A stretch of 64,000 nucleotides of DNA, taken from UMGS1498 sp900552335 (GTDB taxonomy: Bacteria; Bacillota_I; Bacilli_A; RF39; UBA660). The notes under the pieces were generated by a model that worked only from the letters and a program-made list of their open reading frames with translations, ran no database searches and was not told the origin of the DNA. Below, piece by piece: positions 51,665 through 61,026 of this stretch (within the stretch, counting starts at the first letter, position 1; the number at the start of each line of letters is the position of its first letter). Location: contig CABSFU010000002.1 of the NCBI GenBank assembly GCA_902477075.1, positions 62,001 through 126,000 of the forward strand, given 5' to 3'. Position numbers and translations under genes: made by a program.

Positions 51665-52131
51665 TGGAACAAAATTATAATTATTTAAGCGAAATTATAA
51701 AGAAAAAAATTGCAGAAAAAGATAGAGAAAAATTAAAATATAAACAAAAATTAGAATTAGTAAAACAACATTATGGAGTTGAATTTGATATTTATTATTC
51801 AAAAGAAGATAATATTGATAAGATAAAATTTTCCAATTTAGAATTTAAAAATTCTGCAAAAAATATATCTATTGTTTATGATAATAAAATAGGAAAGTTT
51901 AACTATATATTTTATGATTATGATAGTGAACAAGCTATAAGAAATTATGATGAGAAGAAAATAATGAATGGATTAAATCGTGAAAAAAAATTAAAACTAG
52001 TTGTTGCAGAAATTAAAAGATTAAATGAAGAATATAAAAAAGAGTTGCTTGAAATTGATGAAAAATATAAAGAAAATAATCAAGAATTTGATAACGAACT
52101 TGAATATAGAAAAAAAGAAGAAAATAGCTAG
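51664..52131 (+). CDS. Hypothetical charged protein before the oriT region
   Basis: This 155-residue protein has a charged helical N-terminus and C-terminus (LNEEYKKELLEIDEKYKENN) and a beta middle. The start overlaps the previous stop. It was not recognised. It is the last gene before the hairpin-rich gap. Confidence 0.6.
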   Translation: MEQNYNYLSEIIKKKIAEKDREKLKYKQKLELVKQHYGVEFDIYYSKEDNIDKIKFSNLEFKNSAKNISIVYDNKIGKFNYIFYDYDSEQAIRNYDEKKIMNGLNREKKLKLVVAEIKRLNEEYKKELLEIDEKYKENNQEFDNELEYRKKEENS

Positions 52132-52132
52132 T

Positions 52133-52295
52133 GGGTTCAAAAAGGGTTCTCTTAAAATACTTATAAAATAAGGAAAAATTACAAATTATTTAAAAATTTG
52201 AACCCTAAAATTGATAAAAGGGTTATTTTCGCAAGTGCGAAAATGGTTGTTGGTGCAACAATGAGGTTGAAAAATCCTTTGTTTTAAAGGATTTT
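52133..52295 (+). other. Candidate origin of transfer (hairpin cluster)
   Basis: The 236-bp gap before the RHH and relaxase genes holds three consecutive perfect hairpins: ATTTTCGC/GCGAAAAT (52225-52232, 52237-52244), TTGTTG/CAACAA (52247-52252, 52256-52261) and AAAATCCTTT/AAAGGATTTT (52271-52280, 52286-52295). A 9-bp inverted repeat GGGTTCAAA/TTTGAACCC (52133-52141, 52197-52205) frames the left side. A relaxase-adjacent, gene-free, inverted-repeat-rich stretch is the usual place of oriT. The nic site is not identified. Confidence 0.55.
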
Positions 52296-52367
52296 GAAAT
52301 TTCGTGGTGCATTCCCATATCCTGTTGTCTTTAATATTTTAACTATTTTTGTAAAAAGGGGGGAATT

Positions 52368-52694
52368 TTGATTATGAAATTTAGTGTCAATTTATATGAA
52401 GAAGAGTTAGTGCTATTAACTGATTTTATGAAAAAGAATAATATTAAAAATAAATCAGATGCTGTTAGAAAATGTATAAAAGAAGCTGCTAAATTAAATT
52501 CTATTGAAGGCCTATTATTAGATATAAATAATAAATTAAATAGAATAATTTATAGAGAAAACATTCAAAAAAAATTATTAGAACAGTTTTATGCTAATAT
52601 GGAATTTCCAGTTGATCAAGACGTAAAAACAGAGGCAGGTTTAGTTAGATTTTATCAAAACAATAATTTTTATTTGAATAAAATTATGGATTAG
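52368..52694 (+). CDS. Ribbon-helix-helix-like accessory protein
   Basis: This is a 108-residue protein. The N-terminal KFSVNLYEEELVLLTDFMKKNNIKNKSDAVRKCI looks like a ribbon-helix-helix, followed by a helical tail. It starts at TTG 52368 or ATG 52374 after GGGGGG. Placed between the candidate oriT and the relaxase, it probably assists relaxosome formation. Confidence 0.65.
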   Translation: MIMKFSVNLYEEELVLLTDFMKKNNIKNKSDAVRKCIKEAAKLNSIEGLLLDINNKLNRIIYRENIQKKLLEQFYANMEFPVDQDVKTEAGLVRFYQNNNFYLNKIMD

Positions 52695-52697
52695 TTT

Positions 52698-52922
52698 ATG
52701 AGTGAAAGAATAAAAAATTTTAAAAGGAGAAGTATAAGTTTACCTGTCGAACTTGATGAAATAATTTCTATAAAATTTAAAAATACTAATTATAGTTTTA
52801 TAAATGATTTTTTAATTGAACTTTTAGAATTAGGTTTGGTTAAATTAGATGAAGATTTAGAAATAAAAAACAGGCAAATAGAAATATTAAATAAGATTGA
52901 TAAACTTATTTCATCTAAATAG
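52698..52922 (+). CDS. Small ribbon-helix-helix-like protein
   Basis: This is a 74-residue protein with RSISLPVELDEIISIKFKNTNYSFINDFLIELLELGL, an RHH-like strand-helix-helix. It is encoded 3 bases after the previous gene and 2 bases before the relaxase. It is a probable relaxosome partner or repressor. Confidence 0.6.
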   Translation: MSERIKNFKRRSISLPVELDEIISIKFKNTNYSFINDFLIELLELGLVKLDEDLEIKNRQIEILNKIDKLISSK

Positions 52923-52924
52923 TA

Positions 52925-54367
52925 ATGGATTCTAAAGTTGTATTTATAGATCATCCATATTATGCAGTTAATAATCCATCTAATAATTTAAAGATTTATA
53001 AAAAAAATAAAAGAGATGAATGGTATTATATTCAATGTAAAGATATAGGACATTATAGAAAAGAATTAAAAAAATATATTTTAGGTTTTTATGATTATAG
53101 CAGAGATGAAAAAAAAGCAAAGACATCAATGTTTGACTACTATATGGGTAGTAAAAAAACAGAAGCAGTTATGGAAAAAAATAAAATGCGTAGAGAAAAA
53201 ATGGCTATGTTAAAAGACGGCACATTTATTAAAGATGATATGGTTGATGATATGAAAAATAATTGGTCTGAATATTTAGAAGATAGCAATGTTAATCTTG
53301 CGGTTCTATCTTTATATCAAGATTATGTAGATGAAAATATAGCTATAGATGATTTGCAAAAAGAAGTTGCAACAAAAATAATGCCAAAGTTTTTAAAATA
53401 TTGTGGTTATAAAGAACCAGAAAAAAATTTAGAATGGGTTGTATCACTTCATTGTGATCGAGAAAATAATTATCATTTTCACATAGCATGGATTGAAAAA
53501 AATAAATGTTATAAATTAAAAAATAATAAATTAGGTCATAGATATAAATTGAAATTAGATGATAATGAAAATAATTTTATGAAAAGACAAGTTTTATTAT
53601 CTATAGAAAGAAGCAAACTATATAGACCAGCATTAATAAAAATAAACGAAGATTTAGAACATTTACAAAGTTATTTCAATCCTAAAGATAGAAATTTTAC
53701 TTTAAAAAATATTTCTGATTTATATTTAGAAGAAGATATTGTTAGGTTAGGTTATTTGTTAACGCAAATAAGAGACACAGATAAAAAATATGTTAAATAT
53801 GGATCTTTACCAAGAAATGAAATTGGAAAAGAAATAAGAGTTTTGACTAATGAAATAAAAGATAAATTATTTGATTGTAAAAGTGAGTTAAGATTATCTA
53901 AAAGTCAAGTTGATGAATCGATAGAAAAATTGAATAATATTTTCTTGGATATAGATAAAAGAAATAATATTTCTAATGTTGGCTTTGAAAGTGCATTTGA
54001 TAATAAAATGATAAAAGATAAATTGGAAAAATCAGATAATTATATCTTAAATTCAATAGTAAATCATGCTTTATATAATTATAATTATGGTAAAGGAAAA
54101 ACCAATAAGAAATCCAGTAAAATATCTCTGGAAGACATTATTGGTGAAATAGCTATAATCATTTATAAAGATAAAAGCAATAAAAACTATCTTAATAATA
54201 AAAAGAAATTTAGAATAAAAACTTTAGAAAATTATTTTATATATGGAGAATATAAAAATCATGATAAATTATCTAATGCTTTAAGAAGATTGTCAAAAGA
54301 TTCAGATGATGCGGCAAAGCAATTTTATGAGATGTTATCTGATAAAGAATATGATAATAATTTATAA
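52925..54367 (+). CDS. MobP-type relaxase
   Basis: This is a 480-residue protein. The metal-binding motif III is SLHCDRENNYHFHIAW (H-x-D-x3-N-x-H-x-H), typical of MOBP relaxases. Upstream segments DYYMGSKKTEAV and VNLAVLSLYQDYVDENI resemble the N-terminal regions of MobP2/MobP3 relaxases of Gram-positive elements. It nicks oriT and leads the transferred strand. The C-terminal third is helical and unassigned. It ends KEYDNNL, without the block's tail. Confidence 0.85.
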   Translation: MDSKVVFIDHPYYAVNNPSNNLKIYKKNKRDEWYYIQCKDIGHYRKELKKYILGFYDYSRDEKKAKTSMFDYYMGSKKTEAVMEKNKMRREKMAMLKDGTFIKDDMVDDMKNNWSEYLEDSNVNLAVLSLYQDYVDENIAIDDLQKEVATKIMPKFLKYCGYKEPEKNLEWVVSLHCDRENNYHFHIAWIEKNKCYKLKNNKLGHRYKLKLDDNENNFMKRQVLLSIERSKLYRPALIKINEDLEHLQSYFNPKDRNFTLKNISDLYLEEDIVRLGYLLTQIRDTDKKYVKYGSLPRNEIGKEIRVLTNEIKDKLFDCKSELRLSKSQVDESIEKLNNIFLDIDKRNNISNVGFESAFDNKMIKDKLEKSDNYILNSIVNHALYNYNYGKGKTNKKSSKISLEDIIGEIAIIIYKDKSNKNYLNNKKKFRIKTLENYFIYGEYKNHDKLSNALRRLSKDSDDAAKQFYEMLSDKEYDNNL

Positions 54368-54405
54368 TTTGTTTTTTTATTTGCATAAAAAAGGGGATGA
54401 AATAA

Positions 54406-54810
54406 TTGAAATTAGAAAATAAACGAGAGATTTTTGCTGATAAATGTGGTGATTGGGATTATAGGAACATAGATATGACTGAACCACATCTACAAGGAAT
54501 CGATATTATTCAAAATACCATAATAATTAATTGTGAATTATATTCACCAGAATTAGATGAATATCTATCTTGTGAAGGCGGTGTAATTTATGATAAAAAA
54601 TTAATAAAAAAATTTAAGAAACTAGATTTAAATAAAAAAAAGAATGTATTAGAATTTATCTCGGCTATTGAAAATTGTATTAATTGGGACGAAGTAAATG
54701 AAAAATTATATGATGAAGTTGAAAAGGAAAAAGAAAATAAGATAGTGGAAAATGAAATGATTGATAGAATTTTACCAAAAGAAAAAATAAATGAAGAATT
54801 AAGTTTATAA
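54406..54810 (+). CDS. Hypothetical acidic protein with ELSL tail
   Basis: This 134-residue protein starts at TTG 54406 behind GGGG and was not recognised. It has a beta N-terminus and charged helical C-terminus. It ends NEELSL; the next ribosome-binding site lies after the stop. Confidence 0.62.
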   Translation: MKLENKREIFADKCGDWDYRNIDMTEPHLQGIDIIQNTIIINCELYSPELDEYLSCEGGVIYDKKLIKKFKKLDLNKKKNVLEFISAIENCINWDEVNEKLYDEVEKEKENKIVENEMIDRILPKEKINEELSL

Positions 54811-54823
54811 AAGGGGGAGTGTT

Positions 54824-55624
54824 ATGAGTATATTTCAAGATTTTGAAACAATAAGAGATAATATTGGCCATGAAAAATATGACATGATAGAAAATTATTT
54901 AGAATCTATTTGCACACAAGATAATATTGATCAATATTTTAAAGAAATGAATACAATATGGAAATTACCACCTACAAAATGGAATGATAAAGTAAATCAG
55001 CTAAAAGAAAAGTATGGAGTGATTTTATTAGATGACGTTTTACATAGATCTAAAGAATGGGCAAAATATGAAGATTGGTATAATAAAAATCATTTACATA
55101 GAAATATTAAAATATTAGGTACATGGTTAACAGATTATGATGATATACGTTGTAATGCTATTTTATATCAAGATGAAAAGGAAGTTGTTAATATAATTGC
55201 TAGTTATGATGAAAGTGATATTAGATATTCAATTGGTGATCAATATTCAGAATTAAATGAAGATTTTGTTAAGAATGCTTTTAAAAGTTTAATTTATCAA
55301 GATTTTGATTCATATTTAGAATTACCAAAAATATCTGAATGTTCTAAGTTATTGCAAGAAATCTATGATACTGTATGTGAATCTGATTCAACTATGTGTC
55401 ATATTGATGATATTGACTGGATGTATATGAAAGAAAATTACGGTTTTGAAGATAAAGATATTATTGAACTGCAAAATGAAATTGATAAATATGGACTTAA
55501 AGAGGTTATTACTATTAATGAAGATGGATACAAGATTGTTGGTTATGGTGATCTTGAAACAAGATTTAACGATGATAGAAATTTCAGTATAGAAGCGAGC
55601 AAGGATAGTGAAATTGTATTATGA
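54824..55624 (+). CDS. Hypothetical acidic protein with EIVL tail
   Basis: This 266-residue strongly acidic protein begins FQDFETIRDNIGHEKYDMI and has WNDKVNQLKEKYGV and mixed alpha/beta segments. It was not recognised. It is coupled to the small Cys protein (ATGA). It ends KDSEIVL. Charge and context resemble anti-restriction proteins, but no ArdA motif is seen. Confidence 0.65.
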   Translation: MSIFQDFETIRDNIGHEKYDMIENYLESICTQDNIDQYFKEMNTIWKLPPTKWNDKVNQLKEKYGVILLDDVLHRSKEWAKYEDWYNKNHLHRNIKILGTWLTDYDDIRCNAILYQDEKEVVNIIASYDESDIRYSIGDQYSELNEDFVKNAFKSLIYQDFDSYLELPKISECSKLLQEIYDTVCESDSTMCHIDDIDWMYMKENYGFEDKDIIELQNEIDKYGLKEVITINEDGYKIVGYGDLETRFNDDRNFSIEASKDSEIVL

Positions 55625-55749
55625 TAAAAAATAAAATTTTATTGGAAATATCAAAATATTGTGAAACCTGTATTTCACATGAAAACTGTCCAAAGGAAGA
55701 ATGCGTTTTATATAGAATAGAAGAAATTATTTTGAAAAGGGGGAAATAA
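55621..55749 (+). CDS. Small Cys-rich protein
   Basis: This 42-residue frame starts in the stop of the previous gene (ATGA). CETCISHENCPKEEC places four Cys in 16 residues, which is likely a zinc site, followed by a helix VLYRIEEIILKRG. The last codons double as the GGGG ribosome-binding site of the next gene. The function is unknown. Confidence 0.6.
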   Translation: MIKNKILLEISKYCETCISHENCPKEECVLYRIEEIILKRGK

Positions 55750-55751
55750 TA

Positions 55752-56615
55752 ATGAAAAATAAATTATGTTATTTAGTTGACATTGTTGAAAATAACAAAG
55801 ATTGTGTAATATTAAAAGTTAAAGATGAGAAAAAATTAGATTTGATTAAATTAGGTTATTTTTCAGGAGATGAAGAACTCATAAGATTAACTAAAGGAAA
55901 AGATCATACTTGTACAGTATTTAATAAAGATGGAAGCAATTTTAATTGGCATTGGGGAACAAGTGGATACACATTGGTTTCAGATAATTTAAGTAAAAAA
56001 GGCAAATTAATTGAAGAGTGTATAACTGAAGATTTTGACATTTATATTGGTGATAATAAAGAAAAAATAAAAGATACTATGAATATTATGTCTTTAGAAG
56101 ATTCTAAAAAGGCGGAACATTATATTAAAATGATGTATTGGAAAAATGATGATAATGTTTCAGTTCATAAAGATGGAGTATTTTATAAATTTTTTGATAA
56201 TATAAATTTGGCAATAAAACACTTTAGAACGCTAAATTATGATGTTGACTATAGAAAAGAATATATTGCTCAAACAGGCTGTATTGTGAAGGAATATTAT
56301 ATAACAAAAGATAAAGAGTTAACTGATTGGAAGGAAGAAACTTATTTTGATTTAATCACAAATTTAGATGATATAAATGATTCTGATAGTTTTACTGTAG
56401 CAAGAGTTTGTAATGGAGTTAATTCTGTAGAACTTCACTATAATGATGGGTTAGCAACTATTGAATATGGAACTAGAATTGCTGACGACGAATGGAAAAG
56501 TGAAGTAGAAGGAGCTTCTTGGTTTGATAAAAATATGAATGAAAAAGACTTGCAAAATAAATTATGGGATTTATTTGAAGAAAACTATGATAAGGAAGAT
56601 GATTATGCGTTGTAA
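55752..56615 (+). CDS. Hypothetical acidic protein with YAL tail
   Basis: This 287-residue protein was not recognised. It has repeated beta segments (NWHWGTSGYTLVSDNL; VELHYNDGLATIEYG). GGGG lies upstream. Its last 11 bases overlap the next gene. It ends EDDYAL. Confidence 0.65.
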   Translation: MKNKLCYLVDIVENNKDCVILKVKDEKKLDLIKLGYFSGDEELIRLTKGKDHTCTVFNKDGSNFNWHWGTSGYTLVSDNLSKKGKLIEECITEDFDIYIGDNKEKIKDTMNIMSLEDSKKAEHYIKMMYWKNDDNVSVHKDGVFYKFFDNINLAIKHFRTLNYDVDYRKEYIAQTGCIVKEYYITKDKELTDWKEETYFDLITNLDDINDSDSFTVARVCNGVNSVELHYNDGLATIEYGTRIADDEWKSEVEGASWFDKNMNEKDLQNKLWDLFEENYDKEDDYAL

Positions 56616-57213
56616 TAATATTTATGCTATTTGCTATGATACCTTATACGTATTTGATTCTAAAAAAGAAGCTAAAAGTCATTTTAGCGAATGTTATTAT
56701 ATGAGTGAGGGAGCAGAACATGAACGTTATGCTTCTATTTTAGTTGATTTAAATTTTAGTAATCTAGGAAAAGATAATGTAAGTAAAGATTGTAATGAAA
56801 TAAGTATTAAAACAAATAATTACGAAAGCAAATCTCTAAATATTAAATTTGATGAAAGTTTATCGATTGAAGAAACTATTAAATTTTATGAGGAAAAATT
56901 ACAACCAATATTAGAAGTTTCGGAAAAATATGATATAGATTTTAGTTGTAAAATTCCATTTGAAAATTTTGGCTCAGATGAAGAATGTTATACAAATTCT
57001 AGTTTTTCAAGTTATTACAAAGAAATATTGGAAAAGATTGGAGTGAATATTGATAGCATATATACTGATGATTGGTCGGATGGAAAATATAAATTAGTTG
57101 TTAATGAGGAAGAATTTAAATTAACGGCATGGGATGGTTTAGATTCAGTTATTGATAATATAAATTCAATGATTGAATTATCTAAAACAAAAGATTTAGA
57201 AGTGGAAGTATAA
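56605..57213 (+). CDS. Hypothetical acidic protein with EVEV tail
   Basis: This is a 202-residue protein from ATG 56605; the upstream extension is read in a frame across the previous gene and has no site. The start MRCNNIYAICYDTLYVFDSKKEAKSHF is beta-alpha. It was not recognised. It ends DLEVEV. Confidence 0.62.
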   Translation: MRCNNIYAICYDTLYVFDSKKEAKSHFSECYYMSEGAEHERYASILVDLNFSNLGKDNVSKDCNEISIKTNNYESKSLNIKFDESLSIEETIKFYEEKLQPILEVSEKYDIDFSCKIPFENFGSDEECYTNSSFSSYYKEILEKIGVNIDSIYTDDWSDGKYKLVVNEEEFKLTAWDGLDSVIDNINSMIELSKTKDLEVEV

Positions 57214-57217
57214 TTTT

Positions 57218-57799
57218 ATGACTAGTGAACAAATTAAAAAATTGAAAAAAACACTTCAACCAATAACACATGTAAAATATAATTTATGGACTGAGGAACA
57301 AAAACAATTAGATAAAGAATTGTCTTGTAGAGAAATGATTAATAGTTGCTTAATTTATGGTACTGATTTTTTAAATTCAGAATATAGAATCGATTATTTT
57401 AAAGAATTAGGTAATTCAAAAGTAATAGAGTTATATAATGAACAATTAGATAATTTTAATAGTAGTATAGTTATCAAAAATGTTTATGAAGATTCAGAAG
57501 GAGTTACTTATAATAGTTTAATTGAACCAAGTGAAGATGGGTTTATACATTGTGAAATAGTTGATGAACCAAGATATAATTCAATCGATTATACTAACGA
57601 AACATATTTTTCTATAAAGGTAAAAGATAGTTTATATGGTCATTGTTTTAAAGTTGCTCTAGATTATAATGTTAATAATGATTATAGTGAATATTATATT
57701 GGGAGAAATATAGGAATTAAAACTAAAAAAACAGATATTGGGGTTTACAAAGCAGTAGAAATTGCTTTTTTACAGAAGGAAGAGGAGTTGGAAATATAA
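57218..57799 (+). CDS. Hypothetical acidic protein with ELEI tail
   Basis: This 193-residue protein was not recognised. It is helical at the N-terminus and beta-rich after residue 85. It is spaced 4 bases from the previous gene and abuts the next. It ends EEELEI, and the ribosome-binding site of the next gene lies within these codons. Confidence 0.62.
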   Translation: MTSEQIKKLKKTLQPITHVKYNLWTEEQKQLDKELSCREMINSCLIYGTDFLNSEYRIDYFKELGNSKVIELYNEQLDNFNSSIVIKNVYEDSEGVTYNSLIEPSEDGFIHCEIVDEPRYNSIDYTNETYFSIKVKDSLYGHCFKVALDYNVNNDYSEYYIGRNIGIKTKKTDIGVYKAVEIAFLQKEEELEI

Positions 57800-58084
57800 A
57801 TGGAAAGTTATATTAAAATTAAAACTTCTGCTAATAGAATGATTGATGAATTTTCTAAAAGCAAATCACCATATTACTATATTAAATATTTTAATGGTCA
57901 TGATAATTATAAAGGTGATGATCAAGAAGAAATAGTTTTTGAATGTATGATAAGACACAATGAGATTGGAAACAGAACAATTGAAAGATCGGCACCATAT
58001 ACATTTGAAACATTAGAAAAAACTTTAGAGAAAAAATGTAAAGAGTATGAAGAAGAACAAAAAAATATTGGAATGGAAATGTAG
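57800..58084 (+). CDS. Hypothetical protein with MEM tail
   Basis: This 94-residue protein, alternately basic and acidic, was not recognised. It ends IGMEM; the AGGTGAT of the next gene lies after the stop, so the tail is not a by-product of it. Confidence 0.6.
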   Translation: MESYIKIKTSANRMIDEFSKSKSPYYYIKYFNGHDNYKGDDQEEIVFECMIRHNEIGNRTIERSAPYTFETLEKTLEKKCKEYEEEQKNIGMEM

Positions 58085-58092
58085 GTGATTAA

Positions 58093-58365
58093 ATGAATAA
58101 GATTGATGTAGAAATAAATAATGGAAGGACAATGAGACTTACTCAAACTGATACTGATAAAGAAAGATGTGGTATTGGACTTGAAACACTCGATTCTAAT
58201 GGTAAAGTAGTAGAAAGATTGTTAATTGATGAAGGTGATTTTGTAATGCTAATTAATTATTATAGATACATAAAAGATTATGATATAAAAGATGACTTTA
58301 TAAATAGGGATGGTTTAAATGACAGGGAAGAGTATGTTTTGAAGTCTGAAAATATAGAATTATAG
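58093..58365 (+). CDS. Hypothetical protein with NIEL tail
   Basis: This is a 90-residue protein. MRLTQTDTDKERCGIGLETLDSNGKVVERLLIDEGDF suggests a small beta domain. It was not recognised. It ends SENIEL; the next ribosome-binding site (GAGGAG) lies downstream of the stop. Confidence 0.6.
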   Translation: MNKIDVEINNGRTMRLTQTDTDKERCGIGLETLDSNGKVVERLLIDEGDFVMLINYYRYIKDYDIKDDFINRDGLNDREEYVLKSENIEL

Positions 58366-58383
58366 AAAAGAGGAGATACTAAA

Positions 58384-59388
58384 ATGGAAACAATAGATAA
58401 GAAAATGAGCGATAAAAGTATGAGTGATTTTGAAACATTAAGAGAATCAAAAGTTGCCTATGAATATATACTTGATATATTAGAAAGTTCTGAAATAAGA
58501 ATGAACACTATAGATGCTAATCAATTAAGAAATTCTATGGAAGTTTTAAATAATATATATAGTTGTGCATACAATAATTTAGATAATCCTAATAAAAAAG
58601 AACTATTAATAACAGATGCTTGTTGTAAAAATTGTAATAATAATTTACTGATTAGTGATAATATAAATTATTCATATCAATGTTTAGAATGTGATGAAAA
58701 TTTTTATGATTTTGAAGCTATATCTAATGGTGTTTGGTATAAAGATGAGAAGAAGGAACATAACTTGCTACCTTCTTCTTTTGATATTTATGTTTCTTTT
58801 TATAAGAATGATAAAAAAGTTTACATAGGATCAGATTGTGGTTCTGGTGCAAAGTATGATTGTAATAATTCTGATGAATTTGTAGAAGCAATGAAAATAT
58901 ATTGTAATAATTATTTAACTTCTGAAGAACTTATAGATAAGAAATATTCAATTGAAATATGGGAAACAGAATGGCATAGAGATGCTGGTGAAGGATTTAT
59001 TTACTCTGAAACCTATGACGACTTTGAAAGTGCATTAAAGGCAGCAAGAAAATTATATGATAAAAATAACTATGCTTCCATTGAAATACTAAATGAAAAT
59101 AATGAGGCATTGTATTGTTGTGATGAAGCTTCTGAAGATTTTTATTTTGATAATGATAGATTTAGTTGTGTAGATAAAAGTATTGTTAATGAGTATGTTA
59201 ATAATTGGACTAATAAAAAAGATCAAAGTTTAAAAATTGATAAATTATATTGTAGAGATAATGATATTTTCTTAGCGGTTGATAACTCTACAGGCAATTG
59301 TTGGGTAGAAGAATTTGATTCTGAAAAGGATGCTCAAAATTGGTTATTAGGAATAGATTTAGAGGAGGGTTTAGAGAATGAAATTTAA
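58384..59388 (+). CDS. Hypothetical protein with zinc ribbon and ENEI tail
   Basis: This is a 334-residue protein. Residues about 80-105 have CCKNC...YQCLEC, a CxxC-x(about 20)-CxxC zinc ribbon. The rest is acidic with alpha/beta repeats (WETEWHRDAGEGFIYSETYDDF). No enzyme family was recognised. It ends GLENEI and overlaps the next gene by 11 bases. Confidence 0.65.
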   Translation: METIDKKMSDKSMSDFETLRESKVAYEYILDILESSEIRMNTIDANQLRNSMEVLNNIYSCAYNNLDNPNKKELLITDACCKNCNNNLLISDNINYSYQCLECDENFYDFEAISNGVWYKDEKKEHNLLPSSFDIYVSFYKNDKKVYIGSDCGSGAKYDCNNSDEFVEAMKIYCNNYLTSEELIDKKYSIEIWETEWHRDAGEGFIYSETYDDFESALKAARKLYDKNNYASIEILNENNEALYCCDEASEDFYFDNDRFSCVDKSIVNEYVNNWTNKKDQSLKIDKLYCRDNDIFLAVDNSTGNCWVEEFDSEKDAQNWLLGIDLEEGLENEI

Positions 59389-60400
59389 TGGAAAAATAAA
59401 AAATTTAAATCATATTGTTATATCCGATCCATCTTATAAGAAAGATGTTTGGTGTCGCTATGAAAAAGATAATTTAAATGAAGAAAATTGGTTTGTAGAT
59501 TTTAATATATTACCAACTGAAACTAAAATTGGTGATTATTATATAAAAGGAAATGAAATTTCACTATTATTAAAAAAAGATAAAGACGATTGTGAATTTG
59601 ATGGTAATGGGACATTAAATTATTTGAGAGATATTGAATTAAAAGATTATAAAATAGGAATAGATACAGCTTGCATTGCATTAGGAATAAATGATAATGC
59701 AACCGAAATTATTAATTCAAGGGATGAATGGCAACCATCTTGTGCAATTAGAACAGGTGGAGATGGTATATTTGGAGAAGTTGCAGAAGGAACAAGAAAC
59801 GGGAAATTATGTTTTTTATTTATAACTGGTTATTTAGAAGAAGAATTTGGAAATCAAAATGAAATTTTTGATTATTTGAAAAAACAATTTGAGATTACAG
59901 AATTGCAAAAAGAAGATATTACTTTATTTAGTGATGCAAGAAGACTCAATAACGGAGATAAAGTTGAAGTTTCATCTTGTGCAATTACAAATGATGTAGG
60001 TGGGACAACAATAATAAGAAATTCTAATTTTAAAGATGAAATTGATGGTATGAATTTAACTATAGAAAATTCTGATGGAACAATTGAACATACGACTTTA
60101 GAATCTCATGATAAATTGACAGATCTACCAATTGAAATAGAGGTAATAGATAGTTTTTATGACTATGAAACAGGTTATAACTATAAGGGTAGGATAACTA
60201 ATGACGATTTAATTAAAGAATTTAGAAAATATGGTACTACGAGTTTGAAACCAGATGATTATAAAAAATACGAAAATAAATCACTATATGATAATGTTTT
60301 AAGATCTAGTAAAAATTATGATCCATCAATTGTACACTTTTCAGAATTTGATGTCATTAAATTGCTTGAAAAAAATTCAGATAAAGAAATGGAGATATAG
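59378..60400 (+). CDS. Hypothetical protein with EMEI tail
   Basis: This is a 340-residue protein. The first half (HIVISDPSYKKDVWCRYEKD ... IDTACIALGI ... GDGIFGEVAEGTRNGKLCFLFITGYL) looks like one compact domain; the second half is mixed. A distant DUF4241-like fold is conceivable, but I cannot support it. It ends DKEMEI. Confidence 0.62.
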   Translation: MKFNGKIKNLNHIVISDPSYKKDVWCRYEKDNLNEENWFVDFNILPTETKIGDYYIKGNEISLLLKKDKDDCEFDGNGTLNYLRDIELKDYKIGIDTACIALGINDNATEIINSRDEWQPSCAIRTGGDGIFGEVAEGTRNGKLCFLFITGYLEEEFGNQNEIFDYLKKQFEITELQKEDITLFSDARRLNNGDKVEVSSCAITNDVGGTTIIRNSNFKDEIDGMNLTIENSDGTIEHTTLESHDKLTDLPIEIEVIDSFYDYETGYNYKGRITNDDLIKEFRKYGTTSLKPDDYKKYENKSLYDNVLRSSKNYDPSIVHFSEFDVIKLLEKNSDKEMEI

Positions 60401-60402
60401 TC

Positions 60403-61026
60403 ATGAGTTATGAGATTGTAAAGAGTATTAGTCGTAGAAAAAAAGATAATAAAATCTTTATAACTAGTGCATCTAATAATGTATGGCCTAAAACTTACTC
60501 ACGATGGGAATTTATGCCTGATAAACATTATGAGGCAAGGGATGTAGCTAATAAAGAATTACATTTATTTCGTGGAATTATTGGCGGAAGTTATCAACTA
60601 AGTGGTAGTGTTAACGAAAATTGGAGATATGCTGAAAATAAGTTTTATGAATATTGTAGAAATAATAATATAAGTACATCTTATATATGGGAGTTACCAT
60701 ACAATAATGATGGAAATATAGAATTGATAAAACCATATTATGAAATATTTAAAGGATTTTTGGAAGAAAAGAAAGAAGGAAAATATTATTTATCATCTTC
60801 TTTAGGTTGTATAACAAAGGTTAATAAAAATAGTTTTAGTTATACTCCATATTTTGGTGCAGATGAACAATATTGTAAAAGCTATAAACAAATATATAAT
60901 GACTATTGTAATATTTCAGAACAGAATAGAGAAATCTATAATATTGAAATTAAAGAATACAATTTAGAAAAAAACAAAGATGATATTATAGAAAACACAA
61001 AGGAAGATATGGAGTTAGCAATATAA
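60403..61026 (+). CDS. Hypothetical protein with ELAI tail
   Basis: This 207-residue protein was not recognised. Aromatic-rich middle segments (GSYQLSGSVNENWRYAENKFYEY) suggest a beta fold. It abuts virD4. It ends EDMELAI. Confidence 0.62.
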   Translation: MSYEIVKSISRRKKDNKIFITSASNNVWPKTYSRWEFMPDKHYEARDVANKELHLFRGIIGGSYQLSGSVNENWRYAENKFYEYCRNNNISTSYIWELPYNNDGNIELIKPYYEIFKGFLEEKKEGKYYLSSSLGCITKVNKNSFSYTPYFGADEQYCKSYKQIYNDYCNISEQNREIYNIEIKEYNLEKNKDDIIENTKEDMELAI

